Source: Bosea sp. OAE506 (GTDB taxonomy: Bacteria; Pseudomonadota; Alphaproteobacteria; Rhizobiales; Beijerinckiaceae). Taken from it: a stretch of 64,000 nucleotides of DNA. Position numbers and translations under genes: made by a program. The notes below the pieces were generated by a model, which was given only the letters and a program-made list of their open reading frames with translations, did not search any database and was not told where the DNA came from. The DNA lies in contig NZ_JBEPOB010000001.1 in the NCBI RefSeq assembly GCF_040546595.1, forward strand, positions 69,501 to 133,500, read 5' to 3'. Numbering within the stretch: position 1 is the first letter of the stretch; each line of letters opens with the position of its first letter. Below, one piece after another: positions 1 through 9,563 of this stretch.

Positions 1-183
1 GAGCCGGCCGTCAATCCGCGGCTGCTGAAGCTCGCCCGCCAGCACCGCGTCGTGGTGCTCCCGCATATGGGCTCGGCGACCCATGAGGGCCGTGCCGACA
101 TGGGCGAGAAGGTCATCGTCAACATCAAGACCTTCATGGACGGCCACAAGCCGCCGGATCGCGTGCTGCCCAGCATGCTCTGA
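1..183 (+). CDS. 2-hydroxyacid dehydrogenase, C-terminal end (partial)
   Basis: The first 183 bases are open in frame 1 and encode the last 60 residues of a D-isomer-specific 2-hydroxyacid dehydrogenase, ending at TGA 181-183. The stretch LPHMGSATHEGRADMG carries the His/Gly-Ser-Ala-Thr signature around the catalytic histidine, as in glyoxylate/hydroxypyruvate reductases. The family reduces 2-oxoacids with NAD(P)H in the cytoplasm. The 5' end lies outside the window, so the exact substrate cannot be assigned. The next gene is convergent. Confidence 0.8.
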   Translation, partial: EPAVNPRLLKLARQHRVVVLPHMGSATHEGRADMGEKVIVNIKTFMDGHKPPDRVLPSML

Positions 184-209
184 GGCTGCCGCGCAGGCAG
201 CGCGGCCGC

Positions 210-902
210 TCAGGCGCGCAGCTCTGCAACCAGCTGCGGCCACTGCGCGAAATCGTCGATCACCGCGAAGGCGCCGGCTTCGGCCAGGCGCCGTGCGCTG
301 CGCGCCTTGTCATGGGCGACGCCGGTGAAGCCAACCACGCGCATGCCCGCCGCCAGCGCGGCCCGTACACCGGGCACGGAATCCTCGATCACCAGGCAGG
401 CCTCAGGCGCAGCCGCCATGCTCGCTGCGGCATGGAGGAAGACGTCCGGATGCGGCTTGCCGCGGGCGACCTGCGATGCGGAGTAGATGTGCGGGTCGAA
501 CAGCTGGATCAGCCCGGTGATGGCGAGATTGCGCCGCAGCGGCGCAAGGCTGGTCGAAGAGGCGACGCAGCGACGGCCGCCGATGGCGGTCACGGCCTCC
601 CGCACGCCGGGCAGCGCGCGCAGTTCGGTCTCGAGCCGAAGTGCCACCGCGTCCTCGATTTTCTGTTCGAAATCGGCAGGCAGCGGGCGGCCATGGGCCG
701 CCTCGATGATCTTGATGCCTTCGGACCAGGGAATGCCGACGATGCTGTCGACATAGTGGTCGAGCGTCCAGCTCGTCAGGCCGAGCGCGTGGCAGGCGCC
801 AAGGCTGACCTCGCCATAGAGCGTCTCGGTGTCGATCAGCGTGCCGTCGCAGTCATAGATGACGAGATCCGGCATGGCGGCGGTCGGCGCGGAGGCGCTC
901 AC
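210..902 (-). CDS. HAD-IA family hydrolase / phosphatase
   Basis: A 230-residue haloacid dehalogenase-superfamily protein. Motif I is DCDGTL with nucleophile Asp17 and acid Asp19; motif II is VASSTS; motif III is the Lys of RGKPHPDVF; motif IV is the acidic IEDS. The insert after motif I fits the phosphoglycolate phosphatase/beta-phosphoglucomutase subgroup, so a small phosphorylated metabolite is the likely substrate; which one cannot be read from sequence. The GTG start at 902 overlaps the stop of the upstream gene as GTGA, indicating translational coupling. An ATG at 875 is an alternative start that keeps motif I intact. Confidence 0.85.
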   Translation of the reverse strand: MSASAPTAAMPDLVIYDCDGTLIDTETLYGEVSLGACHALGLTSWTLDHYVDSIVGIPWSEGIKIIEAAHGRPLPADFEQKIEDAVALRLETELRALPGVREAVTAIGGRRCVASSTSLAPLRRNLAITGLIQLFDPHIYSASQVARGKPHPDVFLHAAASMAAAPEACLVIEDSVPGVRAALAAGMRVVGFTGVAHDKARSARRLAEAGAFAVIDDFAQWPQLVAELRA

Positions 903-1909
903 TCGGCCCGCGCGGTGTCGAACTGCCCGGTCTTGCGGAAGCGCCAGAGATAGGACGGGACGATCGCCTCGACAGAGACGGGCGCGATGCCAAGCCCTTC
1001 GAAGCTGCGCGCCTCCGCCACGGCCGCATCCGAGACGACATTGTCGCTCTCCAGCAGCGTGACCTGATCGCGCGTCAGCTTGATCGCATCCGGCAGCAGG
1101 CCGAGCGTGAGCATGTCGAGGGTCTCGAAGATGCTCGCCTGGATCCGCGCCACGGGGAAGGGCAGCGGCAGCAGCAGCCGCTTGCGGCCCGTCACCTCGC
1201 AGATATAGGTCAGAAGCTCGCGGAAGCTCTTCACCTCCGGGCCGCCGAGTTCGTAGACGCGGCCGCCGGTGACGACGCCGTCGACGCCGCGGGCCACCGC
1301 TTCGGCAACGTCTCCGACGAAGACGGGCTGGAACCTGGTTTCACCGCCGCCGACCAGCGGCAGCACGGGCAGCATCCGCGCCAGCGAGGCGAAGCGGTTG
1401 AAGAAGCCGTCCTCCGGACCGAACACGATCGAGGGCCGCAGGATCACGACGCCGGGCACCGCAGCCAGGGCCGCGGCCTCGCCCTCGGCCTTGCTGCGCG
1501 CATAGAGGGATTTCGACGCGCGATCAGCGCCGATCGCCGAGACGTGGACGAGCCGTGCGATACCGGCCGCTGCGCAGGCCTGCGCGATCGCCCGGGCGCC
1601 GTTGGCCTGGACGGCGGCGAAGTTCTGGCGGCCGCCTTCCTGAAGGATCCCGACGAGATTGACGACGGCGGAGGCGCCCCTCACCGCCGCGGCGACGGAG
1701 TCGGGATAGCGCAGATTGGCCTGGACCGCATGGATCTGTCCGACCATGCCGAGCGGCTGCAGGAAACCCGCGAGATCGGGCCGGCGCACCGCCACGCGGA
1801 CGCGATAGCCGCGCTTGACGAGGGCGCGGACCACATGGCGGCCAACGAAGCCGGAGCCACCGAAAACCGTGACGAGTTGCTGGCTCGGAAGGGACAGGTC
1901 GTTCGCCAT
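899..1909 (-). CDS. NAD(P)-binding protein, complex I NDUFA9-like
   Basis: A 336-residue atypical short-chain dehydrogenase. The N-terminal motif [10 protein letters not shown] is the Rossmann dinucleotide-binding loop, and [16 protein letters not shown] is typical of the NDUFA9/complex-I accessory group of alphaproteobacteria. This group binds NAD(P)H and associates with NADH:quinone oxidoreductase; a catalytic role is unproven. The ATG at 1909 opens the two-gene operon with the HAD hydrolase, with coding overlap at 899-902. About 280 bases separate it from the divergent chemotaxis receptor and must hold both promoters. Confidence 0.85.
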   Translation of the reverse strand: MANDLSLPSQQLVTVFGGSGFVGRHVVRALVKRGYRVRVAVRRPDLAGFLQPLGMVGQIHAVQANLRYPDSVAAAVRGASAVVNLVGILQEGGRQNFAAVQANGARAIAQACAAAGIARLVHVSAIGADRASKSLYARSKAEGEAAALAAVPGVVILRPSIVFGPEDGFFNRFASLARMLPVLPLVGGGETRFQPVFVGDVAEAVARGVDGVVTGGRVYELGGPEVKSFRELLTYICEVTGRKRLLLPLPFPVARIQASIFETLDMLTLGLLPDAIKLTRDQVTLLESDNVVSDAAVAEARSFEGLGIAPVSVEAIVPSYLWRFRKTGQFDTARAE

Positions 1910-2187
1910 CGTCGGCAGGCCTCATGCGCGCGGGTTCGCGATGGCTCCTAAAGCATTTCACCCCCGTCTGGAAAGGTGCTTGCGCAGGAGAGGCGCGGCT
2001 GCCGGGACCGACGCCCCCGAGCTGCCGCGGAAGCAGGCAGCACCGCCCGCAATTGAGGCATATAGAACCGCGAAAACAGCTCGTTAAGGTCGATGTTCTT
2101 GCGATGTCTCTCCTCTACTTAACCAGTCCTTCAGTCCCGGACCTTAAAATGCGCGACATCTTCCCAAACGTCAGGCCGAGGTTCGTC

Positions 2188-4134
2188 GTGAGCTCCATTC
2201 GCAACAAGATTCTCGGCCTGATCGGCATCGTCGCGGCGGGGGCCGCGATCGCGCTGGCCTTCGCGCTGGTCGCGCTTTCAGGCATCGAAGGCATGGGGCA
2301 GCGGGTCTCGCGCCAGAACGATGTCGCGCTCGCGACCGAGCGACTCAACGTTGCGGTCAACCAGCTGAGCGAGGATTCGCGTCTGGCTTACATGTCGCGC
2401 AATCCCAACGAGGCGAAGAACGCCGCCGCCGCGATCGAGAAGGGGCTCGCCCAGCTCAACGAGCGTCTGAGGCTCTTCACCGCGATCATCCCCGCCGACG
2501 AGAAGGCCCGCGCCGCCAAGATCGGCCAGCTGGTCGCCGAGTTCGCCGGTATCCGCGCCGAGACCGCAAAGCTCGCCCAGGAGGTCTCCGGGCGCGCCGC
2601 CGACGCCTGGGGCAACAGCGAGGCCAGCCGCCGCAACCGGACTGCCCTGATCGACGAGCTCGCCGGTTTCAGCCGGCTGAACGAGCAGGCCGGCGATGCC
2701 ATCGAAGCGGAATCCTCCGCCTATGGCGCCCGCATGCGGGTTCTGATCCCGCTGACGCTGCTGGTGCTGCTCGGCATTTCGGTCGCGGCGGCCATCGCCT
2801 TCTCGCGACGTGCCATCGTCAAGCCGCTGCTCGATCTCGGCGGCGTGATGGATCGGCTGATCGCCGGCGACACCGCCATCGACGTGCCCCATGCGCAGCG
2901 GCGCGACGAAATCGGCGCCATGGCCCGCTCCGTCTCCGTGCTGCGCGAGACCAGCGAGAAGGTCGCGATCCTGCAGCAGCAGGAGCAGGCTGCGGCTGCG
3001 GCGCGCCTGGCCCGTGCCCAGTCGATGGAGGCGGTGGTTTCCGATGTCGGCGAGGTGGTGGCTGCGGCGGCGGCGGGCGATTTCTCGGCGCGTCTGCAGA
3101 TCGACCAGGCCGACGAGCAGATGCAGAAGCTCGTCGCCGGCATCAACGAGATCAATGCGGTGGTGGATTCCGCCACCAGCGAGTTCGCCCGCACGCTCTC
3201 GGCGGTCGCCGCCGGCGATCTGACGGTGCGGGTCGATGCCGCCTATCGCGGCAAGTTCGCCGAGCTGAAGGGCGCCATCAACGAGACGGTGGACCGCCTC
3301 TCGGCTACGGTGAAGACGATCCAGCTGACCTCGTCGGAGGTCGGTCTGGCCGCCCGCGAGATCAACATGGGCGCGGATGATCTCTCCAAGCGGACGGAAG
3401 AGCAGGCCTCCTCGCTGGAGGAGACCGCCGCGACCACCGAAGAGCTCGCGGCCTCGGTGAAGGCCTCGGCCCAGGCCTCGCGCCAGGCGGCCTCGATCGC
3501 GAACGAAGCCATGGAGGCGGCCCAGACCGGCGGCACCATTGCCGGCCAGGCTGTGGACGCCATGGCCCGCATCGAGGGCGCCTCGACCAAGATCTCCGAC
3601 ATCATCCGGGTGATCGACGACATCGCCTTCCAGACCAACCTGCTGGCGCTCAACGCGGCGGTGGAAGCGGCCCGCGCCGGCGATGCCGGCAAGGGGTTTG
3701 CGGTCGTGGCCTCCGAGGTTCGCACGCTCGCCCAACGCTCCAGCGAGGCGGCCAAGGACATCTCGGCGCTGATCTCCTCCTCCAACAGCGAGGTCGGCGA
3801 GGGCGTGAAGCTCGTCCGTCAGGCGGGCGAGCAGCTCAGCCAGATCCTCTCCGCCTCGAAGAAGGTCGCCGCCACCATCGCCGACATCTCGGCGGCGTCG
3901 GGCGAACAGGCCAACGGCATCGACGAGATGAGCCAGGCTGTGGCCCATCTCGACGAGATGACCCAGCAGAACGCGGCACTCGCCGAACAGAGCGCGGCGT
4001 CCGCCGGCTCGCTCTCCAACCGCATCGGCCAGCTCAACGACCTCGTCGCGGCCTTCAGGACCGGGCCCGAGGGGATCGGCCATGGCGGCGCCTATCGCGA
4101 CCCCTCGCAGGCCCTGCAGCGCCACGCGGCCTGA
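2188..4134 (+). CDS. Methyl-accepting chemotaxis protein
   Basis: A membrane chemoreceptor of about 648 residues. Helix 1 ([20 protein letters not shown]) is followed by a roughly 150-residue helical periplasmic domain and helix 2 ([20 protein letters not shown]). A HAMP region, a second HAMP-like segment and the cytoplasmic signalling domain follow; its hairpin tip includes [20 protein letters not shown], which contacts CheA and CheW. There is no C-terminal CheR-binding pentapeptide. The frame is open back to 1924, but the residues before 2188 do not look like coding sequence. The GTG at 2188 starts just before the first helix and has a purine-rich GAGG-like sequence upstream; ATG 2149 and ATG 2104 are alternatives. 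The ligand is unknown. Confidence 0.9.
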   Translation: MSSIRNKILGLIGIVAAGAAIALAFALVALSGIEGMGQRVSRQNDVALATERLNVAVNQLSEDSRLAYMSRNPNEAKNAAAAIEKGLAQLNERLRLFTAIIPADEKARAAKIGQLVAEFAGIRAETAKLAQEVSGRAADAWGNSEASRRNRTALIDELAGFSRLNEQAGDAIEAESSAYGARMRVLIPLTLLVLLGISVAAAIAFSRRAIVKPLLDLGGVMDRLIAGDTAIDVPHAQRRDEIGAMARSVSVLRETSEKVAILQQQEQAAAAARLARAQSMEAVVSDVGEVVAAAAAGDFSARLQIDQADEQMQKLVAGINEINAVVDSATSEFARTLSAVAAGDLTVRVDAAYRGKFAELKGAINETVDRLSATVKTIQLTSSEVGLAAREINMGADDLSKRTEEQASSLEETAATTEELAASVKASAQASRQAASIANEAMEAAQTGGTIAGQAVDAMARIEGASTKISDIIRVIDDIAFQTNLLALNAAVEAARAGDAGKGFAVVASEVRTLAQRSSEAAKDISALISSSNSEVGEGVKLVRQAGEQLSQILSASKKVAATIADISAASGEQANGIDEMSQAVAHLDEMTQQNAALAEQSAASAGSLSNRIGQLNDLVAAFRTGPEGIGHGGAYRDPSQALQRHAA

Positions 4135-4225
4135 CGGGCCCGTCACAGGAATTTTGCACGATTGCCAACAAATTGCTGCGGAGCCGTTGACAGCCCCGCA
4201 GCGCCTCCGTAAACGAACCGCCGTT

Positions 4226-4312
4226 GCCCAGGTGGCGGAATTGGTAGACGCACCAGCTTCAGGTGCTGGCGCTCGCAAGGGCGTGGAGGTTCGAGTCCTC
4301 TCCTGGGCACCA
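4226..4312 (+). tRNA. tRNA-Leu(CAG)
   Basis: An 87-nt class II tRNA. The acceptor stem GCCCAGG pairs with CCTGGGC, the D-arm is GGCGGAATTGGTAGACGC, and the anticodon loop CTTCAGGT reads CUG leucine codons. A long variable arm and the T-arm GGTTCGAGTCC follow, and a genomically encoded CCA ends at 4312. It is intact and lies directly upstream of an integrase gene, as expected for a tRNA used as an island attachment site. Confidence 0.95.
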
Positions 4313-4394
4313 CTCTTTTTCGCCTTTGGCGTCAAAGAGTTAAGCATTGATAACGAGTTACATGGTATCCGCTTTGACACCGCGGTTTGACACC

Positions 4395-6179
4395 ATGGCT
4401 CTCGCAATGTCCCGACCCTTCACTACCAAGCAGGGTTCCTACTACCTCAATGTGAAGGTGCCCAAAGCCCTTCGCACGCGGGCCAAAGGCCGACGCGTCA
4501 GCCTCCCCGTGGCGGGTGAGCAGCACAGCGTGATGATCGGTGAAAAGGTCGTCCTGTCGCTGAGGACCAAGGACCCGGAGACGGCAAAAACGCGCTTTCG
4601 CCTGGCGGTGCAGGCGCTCGGTCAATACTTCGAGGCCCTGGAGAAAGGGCCCCAGCTGCTGACACGCACCCAGCGGACCGCGCTCGTTGGCGACATCTAC
4701 CGGGAGGCCGTGCGCGATCTCGAGACCGACGACAGTTTTCTGGATGCCATCGAGGCGACGACCACCGAGTTCGACGCCAATGTCGCCCACCACCTCGGCA
4801 GCACGCCCGCCGACGAATCGCTGGATGGCATCCCTGCGCGACCGGCTGACGAAAAGACGGCCGAGCTTCTGGCCGCGATCGATATGTACGATTCCAGAGC
4901 CCTCGCCGCCTGGGCTGTGAAATACGAAACCGATCCCACCAAGCGCGCGGTCGCGCTTGAACAGCTTTACGGCCCGCTCGTCGACGGTGAGATCGCCCGC
5001 AAGCAGGTCCTCGTCGACGAGACGTCCCGCAGCAAAACGCTCGAGGTCATGGATCAAGCCGCGGACGCTTTCGGGGAGATGGCAACGCGCCGGCTGACCA
5101 GCCTGGACTTCAGCGACCCCTTCGGCGCGGGGCTGCCCGCCTGGAACGCGCCGAAGCCTGTGACGCCTGGTGCCGTTGCTGCGCCGCGCGGCGTTCTGAC
5201 CATGGAGAAGCTGTTCGCCAAATGGAAAGAGGAGCACGCCACCTCGCGCTCGCCCTCGACGTTTCGCCGCTATGGCTTCTCGATCGACGCGTTGATCGCC
5301 TTCTGGGGCGAGAGGGACGTCAGGCTGATGACGTCTGACGATGTGTTGGCTTTCGCCAAAGAGCGCCGGAAGACCATCCCAGCGGCGACCTTCAACAAGA
5401 ACGATCTCGTTGCCGTCTCGTCGATCCTGGGGTGGGCCACGAGCCCTCTGGCCGGGAAGCTCCTGGCGTCAAACCCGGCCTACAAGATCAGGCTCCCCGA
5501 AGACAAGAAGACGGTCACCCGCGAGAAACGGTTCCGTGACAGCGAGATCGCTGCCATCCTGCTCGCCGCGCGGCACGCGCGCTTCAACCCCAAGATGCCA
5601 CGCGCGTCGGCATCGCGGCGCTGGGCTCCCTGGATTTGCGCCTACACGGGCTGCCGTATCCAAGAGACCTGCTGGGTCACGAAGGACGACATCTACCGCG
5701 ACGGCGATGTCTGGCTGATCAACTTCCCGAAGACCAAGATCGACATCGCCCGGCGTGTCCCGCTTCACCCCGCGCTGATCGAGGAGGGCCTGCTCGCCTT
5801 CCACGCCCAGGCCCCCTCAGGTTACCTGTTTTGTGGCGACGTGCCCCAAAAGCCCGGTGCCACCCGCACCCAGCAGGAGCAGCGCGCGAGCGAACTGTCA
5901 GAATGGATCCGCGAGCAGGTCACGCTGGATCCGAGCCTCAGCCCGAACCACGGCTGGCGCCATACCTTCATCACGCGAGCCGAGGATGCCGGGATCGCCA
6001 AGCGAAAGAGCAATGCGATCACCGGCCACAACACCGCCAAGGATGCCAGCGACGGCTACTATGCGCCGAGCGCCGCGGAACTGAAGAAGATCATCGATTG
6101 CTATCCGCGCTACGATCTCGATGTGAAGCCGCACGAGTCGGGCGCCGCGCCCGGGGCTGGCGTCGACGAGGAGGACTGA
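4395..6179 (+). CDS. Tyrosine-type site-specific integrase (DUF6538-type)
   Basis: A site-specific recombinase of about 594 residues. The N-terminus (RPFTTKQGSYYLNVKVPKAL) resembles the DUF6538 domain found in proteobacterial island integrases. A SAM-like core-binding region precedes the catalytic domain: first Arg in TGCRIQE, His-x-x-Arg in HGWRH, late His in ITGHNT and nucleophile Tyr in DGYYAP. It starts 82 bp after tRNA-Leu and points away from it, so it probably integrated the following DNA at the tRNA 3' end. ATG 4395 or 4407 is the likely start; an in-frame ATG at 4347 lies in poorly conserved sequence. I found no second copy of the tRNA end within the window, so the right boundary is undetermined. 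Confidence 0.9.
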   Translation: MALAMSRPFTTKQGSYYLNVKVPKALRTRAKGRRVSLPVAGEQHSVMIGEKVVLSLRTKDPETAKTRFRLAVQALGQYFEALEKGPQLLTRTQRTALVGDIYREAVRDLETDDSFLDAIEATTTEFDANVAHHLGSTPADESLDGIPARPADEKTAELLAAIDMYDSRALAAWAVKYETDPTKRAVALEQLYGPLVDGEIARKQVLVDETSRSKTLEVMDQAADAFGEMATRRLTSLDFSDPFGAGLPAWNAPKPVTPGAVAAPRGVLTMEKLFAKWKEEHATSRSPSTFRRYGFSIDALIAFWGERDVRLMTSDDVLAFAKERRKTIPAATFNKNDLVAVSSILGWATSPLAGKLLASNPAYKIRLPEDKKTVTREKRFRDSEIAAILLAARHARFNPKMPRASASRRWAPWICAYTGCRIQETCWVTKDDIYRDGDVWLINFPKTKIDIARRVPLHPALIEEGLLAFHAQAPSGYLFCGDVPQKPGATRTQQEQRASELSEWIREQVTLDPSLSPNHGWRHTFITRAEDAGIAKRKSNAITGHNTAKDASDGYYAPSAAELKKIIDCYPRYDLDVKPHESGAAPGAGVDEED

Positions 6180-6258
6180 CCCGATCGCGATTCCTCGTGC
6201 CGTTCCGTCATCGGCTCGCGGCCCGGTCGCGAGCCGATAACGGAATGGACCCCAAGCG

Positions 6259-7122
6259 TCAGACGGCCGTCTGCGCAACCTGCCCGTAGCCCTGCCCGTT
6301 AGATTTCCAGCTCGCGGCGACCCGGCGCCGCGGGTTGACGACGTGGTCGTGGATGATGGCCTCGGCGATACGCAGGAGGCGCTCGGCATCGCGGCTTTTG
6401 GGCCGGAAGAAGTAGAACTCCTGCGCCTCGCTCACGCGCATGACCTCGCCGAAGCTATAGGCGGTCGCGCGCATGCATTGCTCCGGCGCGATCCCGAGCA
6501 GCGCGCAGTGGTCCTGACCTTCGGCGCTGTTCAGCCAAGGATTGAGCGCGGCGTTGCGCATGCGATGGTGCAGCCGCTTGTCGAACTCGCGCACCGACAG
6601 GTCATCGGGCAGGCGGACGGCCAGCGCCCGCTCGGTAAGCGTGACGGGCGAGCCTTCGAGGGGCCCGGCTTGCGGCAGGATGTGCTGGAGCATCCAGTTG
6701 TCGTAGCCGAGGTCACTGGCGAGATGGCCGTCCGGGCTGGTGGTCAGCGCGCCATAGCGATCGCCGTTCAGTTCGCGAAGGCGATCGCGCAGATGGACCT
6801 GGGCGGTGACCGAGACCTTGTGCACGGCCATACGCAGGCGGCGGGCCAGGCCGAGCAGACCGGTCGCCATGGTCATGCGATGGTCCTCGCCGCAGCCGGC
6901 GGCGTAGATGTGGACGAGCCTACCCGGCCGGTAGGCCGTCACGAACGCCGGCCGGACGAAGGCATCCTGGGGAAGGGTCGTGACCGCCTGCCCGCCGATG
7001 CGAGGCCAGCGCGTGGGATACCATTCGGTGACGGCCCCCGCGGAACCCCGCGGAAGCAGTCTTGCGCCGATGGCGCGTTTGGCCGTGCCCGCCGCGGCCG
7101 TGTCCTGGTTTTTGGTGGTCAT
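6259..7122 (-). CDS. Uncharacterised protein, last gene of the AAA+/exonuclease island
   Basis: A 287-residue protein of no family that I recognise. It starts at ATG 7122, where the coding character begins; the longer frame to 7401 overlaps the ATPase gene and is not believable. There are no membrane segments. The C-terminal third (EAQEFYFFRPKSRDAERLLRIAEAII) is the most ordered-looking part. It follows the AAA+ gene by 86 bp on the same strand, and a short hairpin (7140-7152) sits 17 nt before the start, as for its neighbours. Context suggests it works with the ATPase; the sequence alone gives no activity. Confidence 0.65.
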   Translation of the reverse strand: MTTKNQDTAAAGTAKRAIGARLLPRGSAGAVTEWYPTRWPRIGGQAVTTLPQDAFVRPAFVTAYRPGRLVHIYAAGCGEDHRMTMATGLLGLARRLRMAVHKVSVTAQVHLRDRLRELNGDRYGALTTSPDGHLASDLGYDNWMLQHILPQAGPLEGSPVTLTERALAVRLPDDLSVREFDKRLHHRMRNAALNPWLNSAEGQDHCALLGIAPEQCMRATAYSFGEVMRVSEAQEFYFFRPKSRDAERLLRIAEAIIHDHVVNPRRRVAASWKSNGQGYGQVAQTAV

Positions 7123-7139
7123 GTTTTTGATCCGTCGTG

Positions 7140-7152
7140 CCGGGCTTCCCGG
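7140..7152 (-). promoter_or_regulatory. Leader hairpin upstream of 7122 gene
   Basis: CCGGG, a three-base loop, then CCCGG ends 17 nt before the ATG at 7122. The sequence differs from the AGCC/GGCT hairpins of the neighbouring genes, but position and size agree. Inferred to be transcribed as part of the 5' leader. Confidence 0.35.
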
Positions 7153-7208
7153 GGGCATTCCCGTTCTCACCCTCAACCCTCCGGTGTTCCGGTGCCATTC
7201 TTTGGACC

Positions 7209-8381
7209 TCACCCTCGCGCCTGCAGGAACCCGATCGGGCCGCGCGTGACTGTTCCGACCGCCAGCCGCTCGGCCGCCTCGACATCCGTCACGGTGAGAT
7301 GGCTGCGGCCGACCCCGGCGGCGAAGCCCAGCGCCAACCGCACGATCCGTTTGATCTGCCGGGGATGGGCGCGCGCGAGGCGGGCGATGACCTCTTCGCA
7401 TGGGGCTGCGATCGCGCCGCCTGCCTGCGCGATCGCATCCGTGACGATCCGGCGGGTGATGCCGAGCAGGTCAGCGCCAAGGGGCGGCGCGATCTCGACC
7501 ATCAGAAGCCTGTCCTGGATGAAGGATGGCAGGCGATGGGCGTCGTTGGCGGTGGCGATGATGATCGCGTGCGATAGGTCGAAGGGTACGCGCAGATATT
7601 CGTCCAGGATTGCGCCGCTGTTTTGCGGTTCGAGCAGGTTCAGCAGCACGTGGTAGGGCTGCTCGTCGCGATGACTCTCGAACTTGTCGATCTCGTCAAG
7701 CAGGAGCACGGGCTGGGCGGTGTCGGTGCCCTGCAGCGCCTCGTTGACGACGCCCATGCGCGCCCCGCGCCAGCTCGTCGGGTGTCCGACGATGAGCTGC
7801 TGGCAATCGCTGTTGGTCGCGCAGGAGATGGCCTGGATCGCCGTGCCGAGCGCCGAAGCGATTGCTTTGCTCGCATGGGTCTTACCGACCCCGGGTGGCC
7901 CCAGCAACAGGATCGGCGGGACCGTCAGCGCGCTCCCCGTCATGACGGAGAGCGCAACCGCCCGGTCGATCAGGTCGATCACGGTCGCAACGTTCGGGCA
8001 GGCCAGCCTCGCCTGCGCCAGCCGGTCGCGCATCCCTTCAGAGCCGAACAGAAGCGGGCGCAGCGGCCCGCGCTCGTCATCGGCGAGCCAGCGCAGCTTG
8101 TCGAGGCGCAGTTGCTCCTCGGTGCTCAGCGAAGGCTGCGGCAGGCCGAGCTCGACCTCGTCGTCGAACATGTAGCGTCGGCCATAAACCAGCTCGAGCT
8201 GGCGCAGCAGCGCGCTGCGGTCGAAGATCGCGATCTCGCGAGGTGCCGCCATCGCGCTGGCCGGCGAAGGCTCTGGCAATTCGGCGCCATGGACAGGGAT
8301 TTGGGCGGGGGAGGCGAAGCGCTGGCTGCGCCGGCGCTGGGCGCGAGGAGGATGAGCATAGTCGGGATGATCGTCGGTCAT
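7209..8381 (-). CDS. Lon-type AAA+ ATPase without protease domain
   Basis: A 390-residue protein with one AAA+ module at residues about 150-330. Walker A is GPPGVGKTH (161-169), Walker B is VLLLDEIDK (Asp229-Glu230), sensor 1 is IIIATAND, and an arginine-finger candidate lies in QDRLL. The block IVGHPTSWRGARMG...NLLEPQNSG...EYLRVPFDLS matches the LonA ATPase core closely, yet the Lon substrate-binding N-domain and the Ser-Lys protease domain are absent. About 140 residues of unknown type precede the module. It probably remodels a protein or nucleoprotein partner using ATP. The neighbours are helical paralogues and an exonuclease I, so a DNA-associated or defence role is possible but not shown. 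Confidence 0.85.
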   Translation of the reverse strand: MTDDHPDYAHPPRAQRRRSQRFASPAQIPVHGAELPEPSPASAMAAPREIAIFDRSALLRQLELVYGRRYMFDDEVELGLPQPSLSTEEQLRLDKLRWLADDERGPLRPLLFGSEGMRDRLAQARLACPNVATVIDLIDRAVALSVMTGSALTVPPILLLGPPGVGKTHASKAIASALGTAIQAISCATNSDCQQLIVGHPTSWRGARMGVVNEALQGTDTAQPVLLLDEIDKFESHRDEQPYHVLLNLLEPQNSGAILDEYLRVPFDLSHAIIIATANDAHRLPSFIQDRLLMVEIAPPLGADLLGITRRIVTDAIAQAGGAIAAPCEEVIARLARAHPRQIKRIVRLALGFAAGVGRSHLTVTDVEAAERLAVGTVTRGPIGFLQARG

Positions 8382-8396
8382 GTTCTTGGTCTCTGT

Positions 8397-8418
8397 GGGT
8401 CGGCTCAGTCGAGCTGCC
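8397..8418 (-). promoter_or_regulatory. Leader hairpin upstream of the AAA+ gene
   Basis: On the minus strand GCTC-GACT-GAGC forms a stem-loop followed by CGACCC, 15 nt before the ATG at 8381. It is the most divergent of five leaders that all end in GACCC. Confidence 0.5.
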
Positions 8419-8442
8419 CCCTCGCCCCGGCCGTCACGATCA

Positions 8443-8469
8443 AAGGCGCGACGGAGGCCGTCGCGCCTT
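8443..8469 (-). terminator. Terminator-like hairpin after the 8506-9435 gene
   Basis: A perfect inverted repeat (AAGGCGCGACGG / CCGTCGCGCCTT) 37 nt after the stop at 8506, followed by only a weak T run on the minus strand. Hairpins occupy the equivalent place after the next four genes. Confidence 0.6.
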
Positions 8470-8505
8470 CAAAGACTTTTGGGACAATTGCGATGCCTGC
8501 AGGCC

Positions 8506-9435
8506 TCAGCGCTCCATGCAGAGGCCGTCGCGGGCCGCGGCCCATGCGACCGCGGCACGGAGATGATCGGGATCGCGATGGCGCGGCGCGATCAGATCGA
8601 GCGCGGCGCACTGGACCGCGATCTCGTCAGAGTCGCGAGCCGGCCACAGGACCAGCCGCGCCAGCCTGGCATAGGCGAGCAGCATCGCGCCCCCGATCGC
8701 GACATCCAGCAGGCCCGGGTCTTTGAGCCGCTGCTGCACGCGTCGCCAGCTATCGATCTGCGCGAACAGGGCGCGCGCGCTGGCGAGCCCGTCGCCGGGA
8801 TCGATCCCCGTCTCCAGCCACAGCTGGAGCGACGGCGTCAGCGCGAGCGGGTAGGCCGCCGCCTCGCCCGGCTTTGCCGCAAGCCCATTGGGTGACGGCT
8901 GCGGCAGCCGGGGTAGGCGAAGGTGCTGTTCGCTCATCGCGACGAGAGCACCGCCGCAGATCACGTCCGTCTGCTGTCGGAGCGCCGCATCTCGCGAGCG
9001 CCGCGCGTGCGCGCGGAGCGCTCGACGAAAGCTCGCAAGCGCCCGGTGATCCTCGTCATCCCGTGGCGCGATCAGCATTGTCGCGACATTGGCACTGTCG
9101 ATCAGCAGCGCCAACGCCCTGGCGCAGTTAAGGACCTCGGCAGAGGCCGTGATTTGCCCCTCGCGCACCTGATCAAGCAGGCGGCCAAGCTCATCGGTAT
9201 GGAAACGGGCGCGGGCGCGGATGGCCACCAGCGAAGGCCGGTCCTGCCAGACCGCAGCGAAGCGCCGCAGCGGCGGCGCATCATCATCGACGAGACGCTC
9301 CAGCGCCTCGAACTCGTCGATCACTTGAACGAGCGGAAAGCGTCCGCAGGTCGCCTCCGCCACCTCCTGCTCGCGCTCATCTTTGTCCGGGCCGTCGCTT
9401 TGCGGCCGGAACTCTTGAGGAATGTCGGTATTCAT
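8506..9435 (-). CDS. Uncharacterised helical protein, island paralogue family
   Basis: A 309-residue, largely alpha-helical, Ala/Arg-rich soluble protein with no recognised domain. Its C-terminal region (AMLLAYARLARLVLWPARDSDE, then RDPDHLRAAVAWAAA) matches by eye the C-terminal module of the 11737 and 10618 genes (ILAYLAAARAAIWP... then DPLHQQAAIRH). The ATG at 9435 lies 15 nt after a leader hairpin. The gene is flanked by hairpins on both sides, suggesting its own transcript or a processed segment. Function unknown. Confidence 0.65.
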   Translation of the reverse strand: MNTDIPQEFRPQSDGPDKDEREQEVAEATCGRFPLVQVIDEFEALERLVDDDAPPLRRFAAVWQDRPSLVAIRARARFHTDELGRLLDQVREGQITASAEVLNCARALALLIDSANVATMLIAPRDDEDHRALASFRRALRAHARRSRDAALRQQTDVICGGALVAMSEQHLRLPRLPQPSPNGLAAKPGEAAAYPLALTPSLQLWLETGIDPGDGLASARALFAQIDSWRRVQQRLKDPGLLDVAIGGAMLLAYARLARLVLWPARDSDEIAVQCAALDLIAPRHRDPDHLRAAVAWAAARDGLCMER

Positions 9436-9450
9436 AGTTGCTTCTCACGG

Positions 9451-9473
9451 GGGTCCTAGCCGGTCGGCTACGC
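9451..9473 (-). promoter_or_regulatory. Leader hairpin upstream of 9435 gene
   Basis: The minus-strand order is GCGT, AGCC, a four-base loop, GGCT, AGGACCC, ending 15 nt before the start codon. The same arrangement recurs at 10507, 11636, 12756 and, more weakly, 8397. Confidence 0.6.
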
Positions 9474-9502
9474 TCCTCCCCGTTATCCCTGGCAACGAAC
9501 GA

Positions 9503-9525
9503 GGGCGCCGCCAGCAGCGGCGCCC
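9503..9525 (-). terminator. Terminator-like hairpin after the 9564-10484 gene
   Basis: GGGCGCCGC and GCGGCGCCC form a 9-bp perfect stem with a five-base loop, 38 nt beyond the stop codon at 9564. No strong U run follows, so it may protect or separate transcripts rather than terminate fully. Confidence 0.55.
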
Positions 9526-9563
9526 TTCATCGTGATGGGCGGCGTTTCTGCAGGGTGCGCCGG

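Noticed and set aside
2278..4407. A 709-codon open frame antisense to the chemotaxis receptor
   Set aside because: It is the mirror of a well-supported receptor gene in GC-rich DNA; the product is Gly/Arg/Asp-rich with no domain, and it also runs across the tRNA.
4332..5237. A 301-codon frame antisense to the integrase
   Set aside because: The integrase has all its catalytic residues; the antisense frame has none.
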